Below are positions 39,903-51,355 of a DNA stretch of 64,000 nucleotides, one piece after another. Made by a program: the position numbers and the translations under genes. The stretch covers positions 233,320,797 to 233,384,796 of the forward strand of contig OX336396.1 in assembly GCA_946902985.2 (NCBI GenBank), written 5' to 3'. The notes under the pieces are model-generated. The model did no database searches. It was not told the origin of the DNA and worked only from the letters and a program-made list of their open reading frames with translations. Each line of letters starts with the position of its first letter. Within the stretch, counting starts at the first letter, position 1. The stretch comes from Meconema thalassinum. Taxonomy: Eukaryota > Arthropoda > Insecta > Orthoptera > Tettigoniidae.

Positions 39903-40579
39903 ACTTTTTTTTTACAGCCTCGACCTCTATTATCCTGAGGTCGAGTACTCTCCTGATGATCCTGCTGTCGCTTTAGACTTTCAGTCCCCTCGGTCTGAAT
40001 GTCGGGATTTACTCTGTTGTCAATAGCATTTTCCCAGCGTCCTTGCTCATTCCCCTCATTAGCATGAATTTCCTCTAAGTATTTCTGCGATTGAGCATGC
40101 CTATCGTTCCAGTCGTCTCGGTAGCTTCTAGAGTCCTCACGATTCTGAAATCTGCGGTCTTGCCATCTCTGATTATCATTCCGATCTCCCCATCTCCTGT
40201 ATGGTACATCTTGTCTCCGATTGTCCCTCCATTGTTGAAATCCTCGTTGTTGGAATCTATTCTGTCCTTGGAACTGTCTGTTGTTATTACGGTTGTTATC
40301 GTAATGTTGGCGCTGTCTTTTCTCGACATCATCCTGACCTCTCACGGGTGTTGAAATGTTTGTATTTGTATTGGTAGCCTGGGATCTTGTGTTTATCTGG
40401 CTCGGCTTAATCACCTCGGTTGTATTTACCATATCGACCTGTCTTCCAACTCTATTGTGTAAGTGGGACGTAGTTTCATCTATCTGGCGCAGGATCTGTT
40501 CAGCGTGTACCGCGTCTGAAACGTTAGCTGCGACCAATACCTGCTGAACGTTAACGGGAAGCTGGCGTCCGATAGTCAT
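39899..40579 (-). CDS. Gypsy 2 Gag, C-terminal nucleocapsid-like part
   Basis: About 226 residues. The first half follows the Gag core; the second half is rich in Arg, Gln, Asn and Asp (for example RFQQRGFQQWRDNRRQ) and ends RGRGCKKKV. No CCHC knuckle is visible, so RNA binding would depend on basic residues. It ends at the A9 run that leads to Pol. The Met at 40579 is internal: coding likeness extends upstream, in another frame, across a run of As near 40638. Confidence 0.75.
   Translation of the reverse strand: MTIGRQLPVNVQQVLVAANVSDAVHAEQILRQIDETTSHLHNRVGRQVDMVNTTEVIKPSQINTRSQATNTNTNISTPVRGQDDVEKRQRQHYDNNRNNNRQFQGQNRFQQRGFQQWRDNRRQDVPYRRWGDRNDNQRWQDRRFQNREDSRSYRDDWNDRHAQSQKYLEEIHANEGNEQGRWENAIDNRVNPDIQTEGTESLKRQQDHQESTRPQDNRGRGCKKKV
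39905..39913 (-). promoter_or_regulatory. Putative -1 ribosomal frameshift site at gag-pol junction
   Basis: Nine As on the minus strand lie in Gag codons AAA AAA AAA, followed in zero frame by GTT TGA TAA. The A AAA AAA heptamer is in the correct phase, and the -1 frame opens straight into Pol. This is the classic retroelement arrangement; no downstream pseudoknot was assessed. Confidence 0.65.
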
Positions 40580-40796
40580 GACTAGCTCGGCCTCACTTAA
40601 AGGATTATCCAGATCTTTAAATTTAAGGAGCTGTGATGAAAAAAAAATCTAAATACTTAGTTTGCTGAGTAGATTGGTACTTTCTGGAGTACAATTCCAT
40701 TCTTAACCCCTGTTGATATGAAGGCGACCAATATTTTCGAAGGAAAGCATGCTTGAATGCATCTACGCTTTCAAACGTGTATTTGAAGCTCAAGTA

Positions 40797-41384
40797 TCAC
40801 GTTAAAACATTTCCAGTTAAAAAAATTTCCATCATGCGCAGTTGCCGGACGGGAGCTATATCATTATCATTATAATAATGCTCGACTTCCCGCAAGAATG
40901 CCTTGGGTGTGTCTCCAGAATTTTTCATAAACTTAGCCGGTTTGAATTCATTAGAACGGATGATTTGTACAAGTTGAGGGTGCTGATTACCGTCATGTGG
41001 TGTAGAACTTCTCCCTATGTGATTACGAAATTCTTCCGTGTTCCGAGCAAGTGGACATTCCGTGTCAACCTGACTACCAGTTGAATGAGTCGCCCCCGGG
41101 CTATCTCTGTCTCCATCTCTCCCCTTCTCGCCTAATGACCCTGCATTATGTTCCATAGAAAATAATTCTGCTTTTATCAGCTTGTCACCTTGTTCTTTAA
41201 ATTTTGCTTTTATCTCATCTTCTAACGTCTGTATCCGTGTGTGGTTCTCCCCCAGCTTCTTAATTACCGCCAACCTTTCTTCCTTGGAGTCCTTACATAA
41301 TTTTCGCCAATCCTTTCTAACGTTTTCTATCTTCAGATTATTAGTGTCCTGGCTCACTTCGATCCGTTCCAAGCGAACCTCCAT
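40797..41384 (-). pseudogene. Gypsy 2 Gag, middle part between two in-frame TGA stops
   Basis: This 195-residue stretch lies in the same frame as the N-terminal Gag segment and is separated from it only by a TGA at 41445-41447. It ends at a second TGA at 40797-40799, after which the same frame continues for another ~55 codons (including AFLRKYWSPSYQQG) up to an A-run frameshift near 40638. It has a coiled-coil start (MEVRLERIEVSQD) and a Gag-like region with FKPAKFMKNSGDTPKAFL. Gag is thus broken by two stops and a shift although the LTRs are young. Confidence 0.75.
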
Positions 41385-41444
41385 GCGTACATTGTTTTCT
41401 TCAATAGTGGCTTTTAATCCATCCCGGTCGACTTCTGCATTTTT

Positions 41445-42278
41445 TCAGCGACCTGTTGATTGGTTTTCGAGACGGTCTATGTCTTTTATAAGGCCGGTCA
41501 CGTTTTCATCTACCGCCTTTATCTGTTCCTGTATAACTAAGGTTATTTTCTCCACTTTATTAAATCTGTTTTGTAACCTGTCCTGTGCAGTTATAATTTC
41601 GCTATTTTTAGTTGTGCATGCCAATTCAATCTGTGCCAATTTTGCCAGAACTGTATCGTCTAAGTTATTAAGTTTAGCGTTAAACTGATCCTCAAGTTGT
41701 TTTATCTGTTTAACCTGCTTCTCATTGTTCTTACTTACATCTAAGGCGAGTAGTATAAGCTGTTTCCTTGTATGTTCTTTCATTTCAACCACTACATTAT
41801 CGAGTTGCTCAGTGTTACGAATGTTTTGCGCGTCTAGTTGAGAGTTTATTGATTCACTTTGTTGTGTCAATTGAGAACTAATATTATCATTCTGTAGAGC
41901 TAATTGTGTATTAATACTATCATTTTGAAGCGCTAATTGTGTATTAATACTATCATTTTGAAGCGCTAATTGTGTGCCAATAGATTCATTAATTTGGGCT
42001 TTGATCACCGCTGACTGTTCAACCCTACTACTGTCTATTTGTGCCTTAAATGTTTCACTCTGTGCTATTAATTCCGCTGATTGTTCAGCCCTGCTACTGT
42101 CTATTTGTGCCTTAAATGTTTCACTCTGTGCTATTAATTCCGCTGATTGTTCAGCCCTGCTACTGTCCATTTGTGCCTTAAATTCAGCCGTCATCTCCTG
42201 CCGTAACAACACCATTTGCTGCTGAGTGCGTGCCGCAGCGCTCTCTACAACCTGTCTTATTTCGTCTAAAGAAGCCAT
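41445..42278 (-). CDS. Gypsy 2 Gag N-terminal coiled-coil segment
   Basis: I place the start at MASLDEIRQ (42278); an upstream Met at 42353 is in frame but has a less Gag-like lead. The segment is almost entirely coiled coil. It contains 66-bp repeats (22 residues, SRAEQSAELIAQ... type, about 42010-42180) and 33-bp repeats (11 residues, TQLALQNDSIN, about 41880-41985). It ends at TGA (41445-41447), beyond which the frame continues into the middle Gag part. No zinc finger or enzymatic motif. Confidence 0.75.
   Translation of the reverse strand: MASLDEIRQVVESAAARTQQQMVLLRQEMTAEFKAQMDSSRAEQSAELIAQSETFKAQIDSSRAEQSAELIAQSETFKAQIDSSRVEQSAVIKAQINESIGTQLALQNDSINTQLALQNDSINTQLALQNDNISSQLTQQSESINSQLDAQNIRNTEQLDNVVVEMKEHTRKQLILLALDVSKNNEKQVKQIKQLEDQFNAKLNNLDDTVLAKLAQIELACTTKNSEIITAQDRLQNRFNKVEKITLVIQEQIKAVDENVTGLIKDIDRLENQSTGR
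41880..42180 (-). repeat. In-frame 33-bp and 66-bp coding repeats
   Basis: ATCATT-TG recurs at 41887, 41920 and 41953 (33 bp), and ACTGTC-ATTTGTGCC at about 42030, 42096 and 42162 (66 bp). Unit sizes of 11 and 22 residues fit a hendecad coiled coil. Confidence 0.9.
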
Positions 42279-42353
42279 CACCACAATACACTTGAGAAAA
42301 TAGAGAAAATGCCAATTGGCGATGTTCTCCGATACGTGCATACATATTAACAC

Positions 42354-42891
42354 ACATTTATATCAATTTACACATACTCAGTTCGTTTAAATTTATCAAC
42401 ACAATCCCATTAATCCAATAGCAACCCTGAGTATCCTTCATTTTACATAATTTAAAACTTAACCCACACATTCAGTTATTAAATGCTAGCCTTACAAAAC
42501 GCTACAAGAACAGACTAATTAATCAAGTATTAATTGCCTTGGAAAAGCTACACGCCTTCCTATTACATACATGGAGTTGTCTTTCTATGCAAAGCTAATT
42601 TTTTATCATTAATATGGGCGCCAAGTCTCACGATATTATCTTAACTATTAATGCAAGAAATAAAAACGTGTACTGTATTTTACATTTTCAACTCCTGATT
42701 TTACTGTATAATTCACTCACTTGGCGGTAATACCTTCGCCATAACTACGTTACTTAAAATTATCCAATTCGGTGATTCAAATACTGTCACATTCTGCCTT
42801 CACTTGTGGCGTGTCAGTTTATCAAAAAAAATGCGCTAGAAAAGCCTAAAACAGTGAAATGCCCCACGTAGGGTAATGCCAGCGTTGCCTA
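42354..42891 (-). other. Gypsy 2 leader and primer-site region
   Basis: Non-coding leader between the 5' LTR and Gag. The sequence after the LTR in element orientation begins TAGGCAACGCTGGC; I could not assign the tRNA primer. Confidence 0.5.
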
Positions 42892-45713
42892 TGTGCCCTT
42901 GTATATAACAGCGTCGTATATACGAGAATCAACTACGGGGCGCGTTCAGTCCGGGTATGCTTTCACTAGAGCTCAAATACCAGACGGCTGCTTACAAATA
43001 CAAGGACCATATGCAAAACTACAAACTAAGAAATGAGTGAAAAACAAATAAAATTACCACCATTTAATAACTGAATAAAAACAACAAAACATAAAAAATA
43101 TAACATAAACAAAGTCCACCCTGAACTTTACTCCCACTGTACAAGAATTTACACAGATCTGAGTGGCCTAGAAAGGTCCACTCCAAAGAAATAAAATTGT
43201 GGATCAAAATTCCACTTGTCTGATTAATATGTATGCACGCGTATAACTACGCTAGAGAAGAAATAAGTACTTTTGATGGAGATTTGCTCACAGATGGAAC
43301 TGCCAATATGCTTGCAAACCCCCATACTGCAAACCATTATTATGGCTTTATGGGACACACTCGTAGAATAACATACCAAAAATTATAATTTTACTGACAC
43401 ACGCAACCATTTAAAATGTATAAACTAATTGCTCTCCAGCGAGATCGCAGTGAGTCAGGAAACTCCCAGCAAAACAGAAGCTTGCCCAATGGCTCATATT
43501 GCTCAACACATACATGACAACAACGTGACCGAACATCGAGACCACCCGAGGTCAATGAACATGACAATAAATAAACAAGAAATAAGATGCCTAAAACCCG
43601 ATGATATTTACATGAAATAAAAGCATGGATAAGCTAACACGCTGGGACTCGATCGATCAAAACGCGAACAGCACCCATTTACCGATTACAATTCTTTTAT
43701 CATTAAACAGGCTTTATTTTAATATATAAGATAAACAATTACGAAGAACGGAAACCTGGTCCGTGAATACTAATGAGCACAGCTTGCTCCTTATCTGATG
43801 GAGTGCGCCGGGTAGAAATACCTTCACTTACCACTCATTAACGTCTTTGTTCAAAACCAGCCCTCCTTGTCGAAGCTTTGAGTCATGCTATTTATAACAA
43901 GAAACTAGACAATCCCGTTACGCCACCTGTTAATCGCGACACAAAAATTCACACACTTCTGCCAATTCCAAAGAATTGCAAGAACATCGTAGAAGGGGAT
44001 TCCAACATTTTCCTCGCAAGGATTAAATGCTTATCCTGGACATAGCTTCAGACAGAACCAGGGTTCCCGAAAACTCCTATCCCATAAAACATATATTTGC
44101 AGACTCAACAAAGCATTTTTTTTGGGCAGAACACAACACAAATCTACCACGGGCCGACACTCCAATCAAATATCCAGATTTTGTGTACCACGACACTAAA
44201 AGAGAAACTTCATCAACAAATAAAGTAATTGGGCAGATGACCCCTCACTTAACAAAAATGCAACAAACGGCAATTAACACACAAGCCTGTGTAACAATAA
44301 AAATCTATACAATAAAAAGATTTCCCACCATTTCTATTATCTACTCTAGTTAATTCAGTTTCGCTTCTGTTATGATATCGGTTCCCAATTTGCGTCGCTT
44401 AGCCGCGCATTTCACGGTAGCGACACGCACTCGAGTACGCTTGCCCCGTGTACTTGACATCAACAAAAAAAAATCTTCACACAGATAGAATACATGCCAC
44501 GTTGCTCATGAACTAAACTAAAGTGTGTCAGTACAACAAACCAACTACAATAAAACACGAAGACAAAAATAAAATAAAATATTTACACAAAATAATATGT
44601 TCCCACAAAACCATAACCAGTTTGTCAAATAATTAAATTATTTTAGTACTCATTCCTCTTTCTGCGTCGTCTCATCGAACATCGCCTGACATTCTCTCTC
44701 CGAAGTGTTTAGCTCATCTCAGACCACATGGAGCCGTAGAAACGTTGGTTCGATGTCTTTCTCTGGGTCTGGAGTTCCATCTTGACGTTGAATAAAAATA
44801 AAAATAAAATGTTATTTATAGTCACACGTAATTTTCTATCTAAATTTTGCCAATAGCAACTTTATTCACCATTTGTCTAGTGCAAAATTAATCGTAGACT
44901 TTCCCTAATAGTTGTAGTCGTGGGAAACTACTAAAATCTTACAGATACACAAATTTCACACTCAGCTGTGCGCACACAACTTTATTATAATGTTTTCAAT
45001 AATGACCCTATCTCTGATACATTTAACACAGTATATCTTCACGGTATGGAAAAGAATAAGTGATCACCTCACGGTGTCACCAAGAATCAACCTCGTCGTC
45101 ATTCAGACGACAGTATTTATGTGAATTTAGCAAAAGGACGGAGGGAGAGGGAAATCAATCACTAACTTCTATAATAATGCGACTATTGGCATGCAACAGG
45201 TATCAAACAGTTTGAAATATTATACAGGTCACAATGGGGCTATCGTGCTCTGGAATCGATCAGAGATTTCATTAATCCAATCTTTCCCGCTTTCAACTTC
45301 AAGCCGGAGTCAGACGCTCCCTTGGCGCTAAAATTGGTGACCCTCTCTGATTGGTAGTTCATGACGTCAATATCGCAGTTTAGAACAGAGGCCTCTGTCC
45401 TATGATTGGTTGAAAGTTCCTCTCGTCTCTCTCATCCAGCACTATCTTACTTGTAACGCTACGGTGACAAAGAAATTACGGTCTGAAATGAGTCAGGACC
45501 CCAACACACCTTTGTCTGATAAAGTGTCTGTCAAACATTCCGATCTCATCACTCCTTTGTTTCAGGACTGGGCACGTTCAAACGTACTGTCTCCATATAA
45601 GCTTGACATTTCGCAATCCAGTCTGGCTTTCCTGTATGATTCTGGCAGTAAAATCAGAATATAATGAAATGAATAATTAGAATCATTAATATGCGTAGCT
45701 TATTAAGGGTTCA
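42892..45713 (-). repeat. Gypsy 2 5' LTR (right copy)
   Basis: Nearly identical to 33229-36049, with scattered single-base changes and small homopolymer length differences. It carries the same CCAAT/CRE cluster (TGACGTCA at 45362-45369). Confidence 0.92.
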
Positions 45714-45771
45714 GTATGTATGTATGTATGTATGTATGTATGTATGTATGTATGCATGTATGTATGTATGT
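45714..45771. repeat. (TATG)n microsatellite, right part
   Basis: Continuation of the tract at 33145-33228 after the retrotransposon insertion. Confidence 0.95.
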
Positions 45772-46189
45772 GGGTTGGTTCCGTATACAAATCTACACCG
45801 TTCCACCAATCTCAACCATATTTTGCATACACATAGTTTAGGACCCAGAAGGAACCGCTGGCTACATGAATTTTCGATAGCCTTTCTCATTCTTCTGATT
45901 TCGGCCCTTTTGCACTCTAGCACAGGCTAATCAAATCATTAAATATACTCATGAAGGAATGGCAAGGCAGATAGTTTCCATGGCAACATAGATCAAGTCG
46001 AGACACGGCCGACTGGATGCCAGTTGTGCTCTGCACTACCGGTATAGAAAATGAGGATCTTGACTTGAAATCCCGTTAGTTACTGAAGTGCTCACACAGC
46101 ACTGTCAACCGAGTTTAGCATAACAAAGAATTGACACTATCTTCTTTCTACTATATGTTTGTCAAATACCACTCACTCACTCACTCAAT

Positions 46190-49100
46190 TATTCATCACG
46201 AAATCTCAGAAACCACCGATCGGATTGGAATGAAATCTGGTATGCAGCTTCCTCAAGGGCCGCGAACGCCCACTAAGAAAGGATTTTTGGATATTCAGGT
46301 TCTAAAGGGGTGTTAAGGGGGTAGACCTGCATATCATTGAATAGCAATATCTCCCGATTGGTTTCATTGGGGGATGTGATCCTCGGCATATAAACTCATC
46401 ATTAAAAATAAGAAGACACATGTCTGAGGGTTTTTCGATGTCGTGTATATTATGAGGTGAAAGGGGTGAAAAGTGGGGATTGAAAGATTCCTAACGGAGC
46501 GTGTATCTCTTAAACGACATAGGCGAGGAGTTTGAAACTCAGCAAAAAAATCAACATAAAAAAGAAGTTAATATATGTTGACCGTTTTTTCATAAATCCA
46601 AATTAAGGGGCCCATGGGGAGAAATGAAATACGGGGGGGGGACAGGAAAGAAAATGTCCTAACTGATTGACTGACTGACTCACTCATCAAATTCAGGGGG
46701 AAACTGCTTTAAAGTATGTAAATAGCTGTTCGACAGTTTTTTTTCATACAACAAATTTAAGGGGTTTATGGGGAGGGGTGAAATTCTGAAAAAAGAAAAT
46801 TGAAAGAAAATGTCCTGACTCACACACTCATCATCGCCCAGCCAAAATTATTGAAGTTAGAAACATGACAGTTTGGGGATATGTTCATTGTATGTCAAAA
46901 CCGTCTACTAAGGGAGGATTTTCGGATATTCAGGTTCTAAAGGGGTCTTAAGGGGTTAAACCTGCATTTCATTGAATAACAATATCTCCCGATTGGTTTC
47001 ATTGGGGGATGTGATACACGGCATATAAACTCATCATTAAAAAGTAACAAGACACGTGTCTGAGGGTCTTTCGATGTGTTTATGATGTGAAAGGGGTGAA
47101 AAGTGGGGATTGAAAGATTCCTAACGGAGCGTGTATCTCTTAAACGACATAGGCAAGGAGTTTGAAACTCAGCAGAAAAAAATCAGCATAAAAAATAAGT
47201 AAATATGTAATTGACCGTTTTTTTATAAATCCAATTTAAGGGGGCCATGGGGAGGGGTGGAATTGTGGGGGGGGGGGGAGAACAGGTAAGAAAGTGTCCT
47301 AACTGATTGACTGCTTTAAAGTAAGTAAATAGCTTTTCGACAGTTTTTTTTTCAATCAAATTGAAGGGGTTCATCGGGAGGGGAGAAATTCTGAAGAAAC
47401 AAAAAATCGAAAGAAAATGTCCTGACTCATTCACCCACTCATCATCGCCCAGCCAAAAATATTGAAGTTGGAAACATGACATTTCGGGGATATGTTCGTT
47501 GAATGTCAAAACCGTACACTAAGGGAGGTTTTTTGGATATTCAGGTTCTAAAGGGGTCTTAAGGGGGTTAAACCTGCATTTCATTGAATAACAATATCTC
47601 ACAAGTGGTTTCATTTGTGGATGTGATACTCGGCATGTAAACTAATCGTTAAAAATAAGCAGACATGTGTATAAGGGTTTTTCGATGTGGTGTACTATTA
47701 TGAGGTGAAAGGGGTGAAAAGTGGGGGTTGAAGGATTCATAACGGAGCGTGTAGGCCTATCTCTTAAACTAAATAGGCGAGAAATTTGAAACTCAGCGAA
47801 AAAAAATCAGCTTAAAAAGTAAGTCAATCGGTATTCGACTGTTTTTTCATAAATTAATTTAAGGGGCCAGTGGGGTGGGGTGAATTTTTTTGGGGAAAAA
47901 GGAGAGAAAGTGTCCTAACTGACTGACTAACTCACTCACTCATCAAACTCAGGGGAAAAAGACAGCTTAAAAATAAGTTAATAGGTGTTCAAGCGTTTTT
48001 TCATCAATCCAATTTAAGGGGCCCATGGGAAGGGGTGAAATTCTGGTAAAAATAATTGAAAGAAAATTTCCTGTCTGACTCACTCACTCATCACGCCTAG
48101 CGAAAACTATTAAAGTTGGAAACATGAAATTTTGGGAATATGTTCGCTGTATGTCGAAAACGTCAAATAAGGAATGATTTTTCTTTATTCGGGTTTTAAA
48201 GAGGTGTTAAGGGGGGGGGGGTGTAAACGTGCATTTCATTGAATAACGATATCTCTTGAGTTGTTTCTTTGGGGATGTGATATTCGGTATATAAACTAAT
48301 CATTAAAAATAATCAGACATATGTCTAAGGGTTTACCGATGTGGTGCATATTATGAGGTGAAAGGGGTGAAAATTGGGGGTTGAGGGATTCTTAACGGAG
48401 CGTGTATCTCTGAAACGACATAGGCTAGAAGTTTGAAATTCGGCGGGAAAAAACAGCTTAAAATACAAGTAAATAGGTGTTCGACCGTTTTTTCATAAAT
48501 CCAATTTAAGGGGCCCTTGGAGAGGGGTGAAATTCTGGGGGGGAAAAAACAGGAAAGAAAGTGTCCTAACTGATTGACTCACTTACTCACTCATCAAACT
48601 CAGGGGGAAAACAGATTTAAATATGTAAATAGGTGTTTGACCGTTTGTTTCATAAATCCAATTTAAGGGGTTCATAGGGAGGGGTGAAATTATCAAAAAT
48701 AAATGAAAGAAAATGTCCGGACTGTCTCACTCACTCATCATCGCCCAGCCAAAATTATTGAAGTTAGAAACATGAAATTTTGGGGATACGTTCGTTGTAT
48801 GTCAAAAACGTCCACTAAGGAAAGAGTTTTGGATATTCTGGTACTAAAGAGGTGTTAAGGGGGTGAACGTGCATTTCATTGAATAACAATCTCTCACGAG
48901 TGGTTTCATTTGGGGATGTGATACTTGGCACATATACTAATCATTAAAAATAAGCTGACACATGTCTAATGGTTTTTCGATGTAGTGTATATTATGAGGC
49001 GAAAGGGATGAAAAGTGGGGGTTGAAAGATTCCTAACGGAGCGTGTATCTCTTAAACGACATAGGCGAGGAGTTTGAAACTCGGAGGAAATCAATCAGCT

Positions 49101-49410
49101 TAAAAATAAATAAATAAATAAATAAATTAATAAATAAATAAAGAAAATAAATAGGTGTTCGACCGTTTTTTTCATAAATGCAATTTAAGGGGCCTATGGG
49201 GAGGGGTGAAATTTTGGAAGAAAAACGTCCACTAAGGAAGGATTTTTGGATGTTCACTCTCATCGACCAACCAAAACGATTAAAGTTAGAAGAATGATAT
49301 TTTGGGGATATGTTTATTGTGTGTCGAAAACGTCTACTGAGGAGGGATTTTTGGGTATTCAGGTTCTAAAGGGGTGTTAACGGGGTTAAACATGCATTTC
49401 ATTGAATAAC
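46190..49410. repeat. ~0.6-kb tandem repeats inside Helitron-like element
   Basis: The phrase CATTTCATTGAATAACAATAT and close variants mark units, with its TCATTGAA at 46334, 46969, 47581, 48236, 48876 and 49399; spacings are 635, 612, 655, 640 and 523 bp. Each unit also has AACGGAGCGTGTATCTCT and GAGGTGAAAGGGGTGAAAA. Half-units recur within (two TTTAAGGGG-type blocks per unit). No conserved frame. Confidence 0.88.
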
Positions 49411-49923
49411 AATATGACACGACTATGACGCGAGCGAAGCGAGGCGAAAAATGAGATGGTATGTGTCTGTGTATTACTCAATCACGCAAGTACCACTGGT
49501 CCGATTTACATGAATTTTACATGGAAGTAGCTGATTCACCTGGTTAAAATGTAGGTTACTTTTGATTTCAATACTTTGCACTATTTAAAGATGGCGACCA
49601 TTTTAGTGACGTCACTACACCCTTTGGTTTCAAACTTTCATATTTCCATTTCAAATAAAAAGAGAACGCTAAATAATAGCCAACTTTTGATGGCATATAC
49701 GAGGTTTAAAATTACATTTTCTATCCGAAAGGTATCACCAACGATTAGCGAGTAAAACCTAAATTTGTGCTATAAAACACGGTCAACGCCGAGCGGTGTA
49801 GTTGGACAAAATGTTCCATCCTTAATCTTCCTCTGCGCAGCATCTCGCCTATCCCCTGTTTTAACTGTCACCTTCACATTTTTATTTATTTATGACGCGT
49901 AGCGAAGCACGGGTACTTCAGCT

Positions 49924-50137
49924 AGTAGCCTAATATAAATTCAATTCTTAACATTTTATCTGGCGTGTGTTGTCTGAATCAATTAATTATACTTTCGAGG
50001 AAATTTACATTTGGTTGTTCTTTATTTTTTTATACTAGTTGTACTAGTAATGAATCCGCGATACCTTGACCAAATCTCCATGTCTAATTTCTGCTTCATT
50101 ACCACTGCTACCACATAAACGCATCGCCGAAATACAT
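49924..50137. other. No recognisable feature
   Basis: AT-rich, ends in a short (AAT)n run near 50138-50152. Confidence 0.45.
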
Positions 50138-50510
50138 AATAATAATAATAATATAATATCTTATGGCCTCGGATGCCGGGTGCAAGCTTTTATATTATTG
50201 ACACCCAAAGGGAAGCTTGCATGTCGAATTTCTTTGTTCCTAGAAGCACTATGAAAGTCAAGGAGGTTAGATATCTAAGCTCCTTGAACACTATAGCGCT
50301 TTCTATTAGAGAAATGAGGAACTTTGCGTCGGCGATAAATCCCGAGATCAATTTTGCTATTATGAACACGGCCTACTGAATTCAAAAGGGTACTTTGACT
50401 TGCCAACATCGTATGAGATGGTGTCGTAAATTTCGCCGCCTTTCAAAAAAAATCATTTACCACGGCCAGGAGCGAACCTGCAAGCTTGGCGTTAGTAGAT
50501 TTTATAAATG
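50138..50510 (-). mobile_element. SINE-4 copy, minus
   Basis: Aligns in reverse to 31070-31410, sharing CACGGCCAGGAGCGAACCTG and AGCTTGCATGTCGAATTTC-type blocks. No target duplication identified. Confidence 0.8.
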
Positions 50511-50515
50511 CATTG

Positions 50516-50834
50516 CAAACAAAATACGGGGGCTGTGTGGGGCAGTCGGTAGAGGCGCTGAGCTTATAACTGAAAGCGAGTGGGTTCGATCCCCACCCAG
50601 GTAGCGGATTTTAGAAACAGACCTACCACTTTCGGAAACGCAAATAGCCCTGGGGTTCACTCAGCCTACAACAGAAATGAGTACCAGGGTAATTCCTGGG
50701 AGCAAAGACGGCCGGGCGTGGAGCTGACAACTCCATCCCATCTAGTGCCGATGTCACAAAAAGTGGAAGCCTCTACCTTCCACTACTCCCAGGGCCTCCA
50801 TGGCCTGTACGGAGTTGGCTGACAAACAAAATAC
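50516..50834 (+). mobile_element. tRNA-derived SINE-6 with 12-bp target duplication
   Basis: CAAACAAAATAC flanks a 295-bp insert (50516-50527 and 50823-50834). The head is strongly tRNA-like: GGGGCAGTCGGTAGAGGCGC (A box) and GGGTTCGATCCCCACCC (B box plus stem). The body ends CTCCATGGCCTGTACGGAG. The head looks younger than those of the other SINE families here. Confidence 0.9.
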
Positions 50835-50895
50835 AACACAGGTTTTCAGGATTTTACCACCAGGGTGTAACATTTGTCGTTTCAATATTCACAGT

Positions 50896-51355
50896 AAAGA
50901 GATGGTATATTGCATTTCAGGCCAGTGAATTTAAACTCAGCAATTTTTGTAGGTCTGTGTCGTGTCTTGTGTGGGGTTTCGCCTAGGACACCAAGCTAGC
51001 TCATCAGTGGGCTCTTGGTGTCCCAGATTGGTGTCCTAGGTGAAACCCCACACAAGACACGGCACAGGCCTAGAAAAATTGCTGAGTTTTAATTCACTGG
51101 CCGTAAAAGCCAATATACCATCTTTTTGAAAGCCTACATTGAGAGGTCATGACTGCTTGAGCTTTTAGTTCTCGCAGTATGGAGGTGCAGGTGCGTTTCA
51201 TAAAAAGGGAGGTTGCACGCAGTTCGCTACTCCTGTGGGGGTCCGGGCGGGGACACCAAGAGCCCGCTGATGAGCCAGCTTGGTGACCTAGGCGAAATCC
51301 CACACAAGACACGGCATAGACCTAGGCAAATTGCTGAGTTTTAATTCACAGTAAA
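50896..51355. repeat. Foldback element with an extra arm
   Basis: GATGGTATATTGCATTTCAG...ACTCAGCAATTTTT...GTGTCTTGTGTGGGG from 50896 is mirrored to 51127, giving arms of about 100 bp. The centre has its own stem GGACACCAAG/CTTGGTGTCC. A third arm in the right-arm orientation (GGACACCAAGAGCCCGCTG to AATTCACAGTAAAGAG) follows at about 51250-51355. Confidence 0.85.

Larger units (their letters stand above)
33229..45713 (-). mobile_element. Ty3/gypsy retrotransposon 2, 12.5 kb, minus
   Basis: Two LTRs of 2821 and 2822 bp bound a ~6.8-kb interior with Gag, PR-RT-RH and integrase on the minus strand. GTAT on both flanks (33225-33228 and 45714-45717) fits a 4-bp duplication in the TATG tract, though the tract makes the length uncertain. 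By-eye comparison of the LTRs gives roughly 35 differences, near 99% identity, so insertion is recent. Very long LTRs recall the Osvaldo/Ulysses/Woot branch of Ty3/gypsy; that placement is tentative. Confidence 0.92.
33114..49923 (+). mobile_element. Helitron-like element split by gypsy 2
   Basis: The left end TCTAATATATAAAAGAGAAAG follows an A. The right end GCGAAGCACGGGTACTTCAG then CTAG is followed by T, the A|TC...CTAG|T pattern, with a short GC stem ahead of the 3' end. The element has a (TATG)n tract near its left end, into which a 12.5-kb LTR retrotransposon inserted, and about 3.2 kb of ~0.6-kb tandem repeats on the right. Without the insert it would be about 4.3 kb. No Rep/helicase is encoded. 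Confidence 0.5.

Noticed and set aside
50528..50600. True tRNA gene at the SINE-6 head
   Set aside because: A and B boxes are present, but it sits inside a repeat with a target duplication and a 220-bp body, and a full acceptor stem was not evident.
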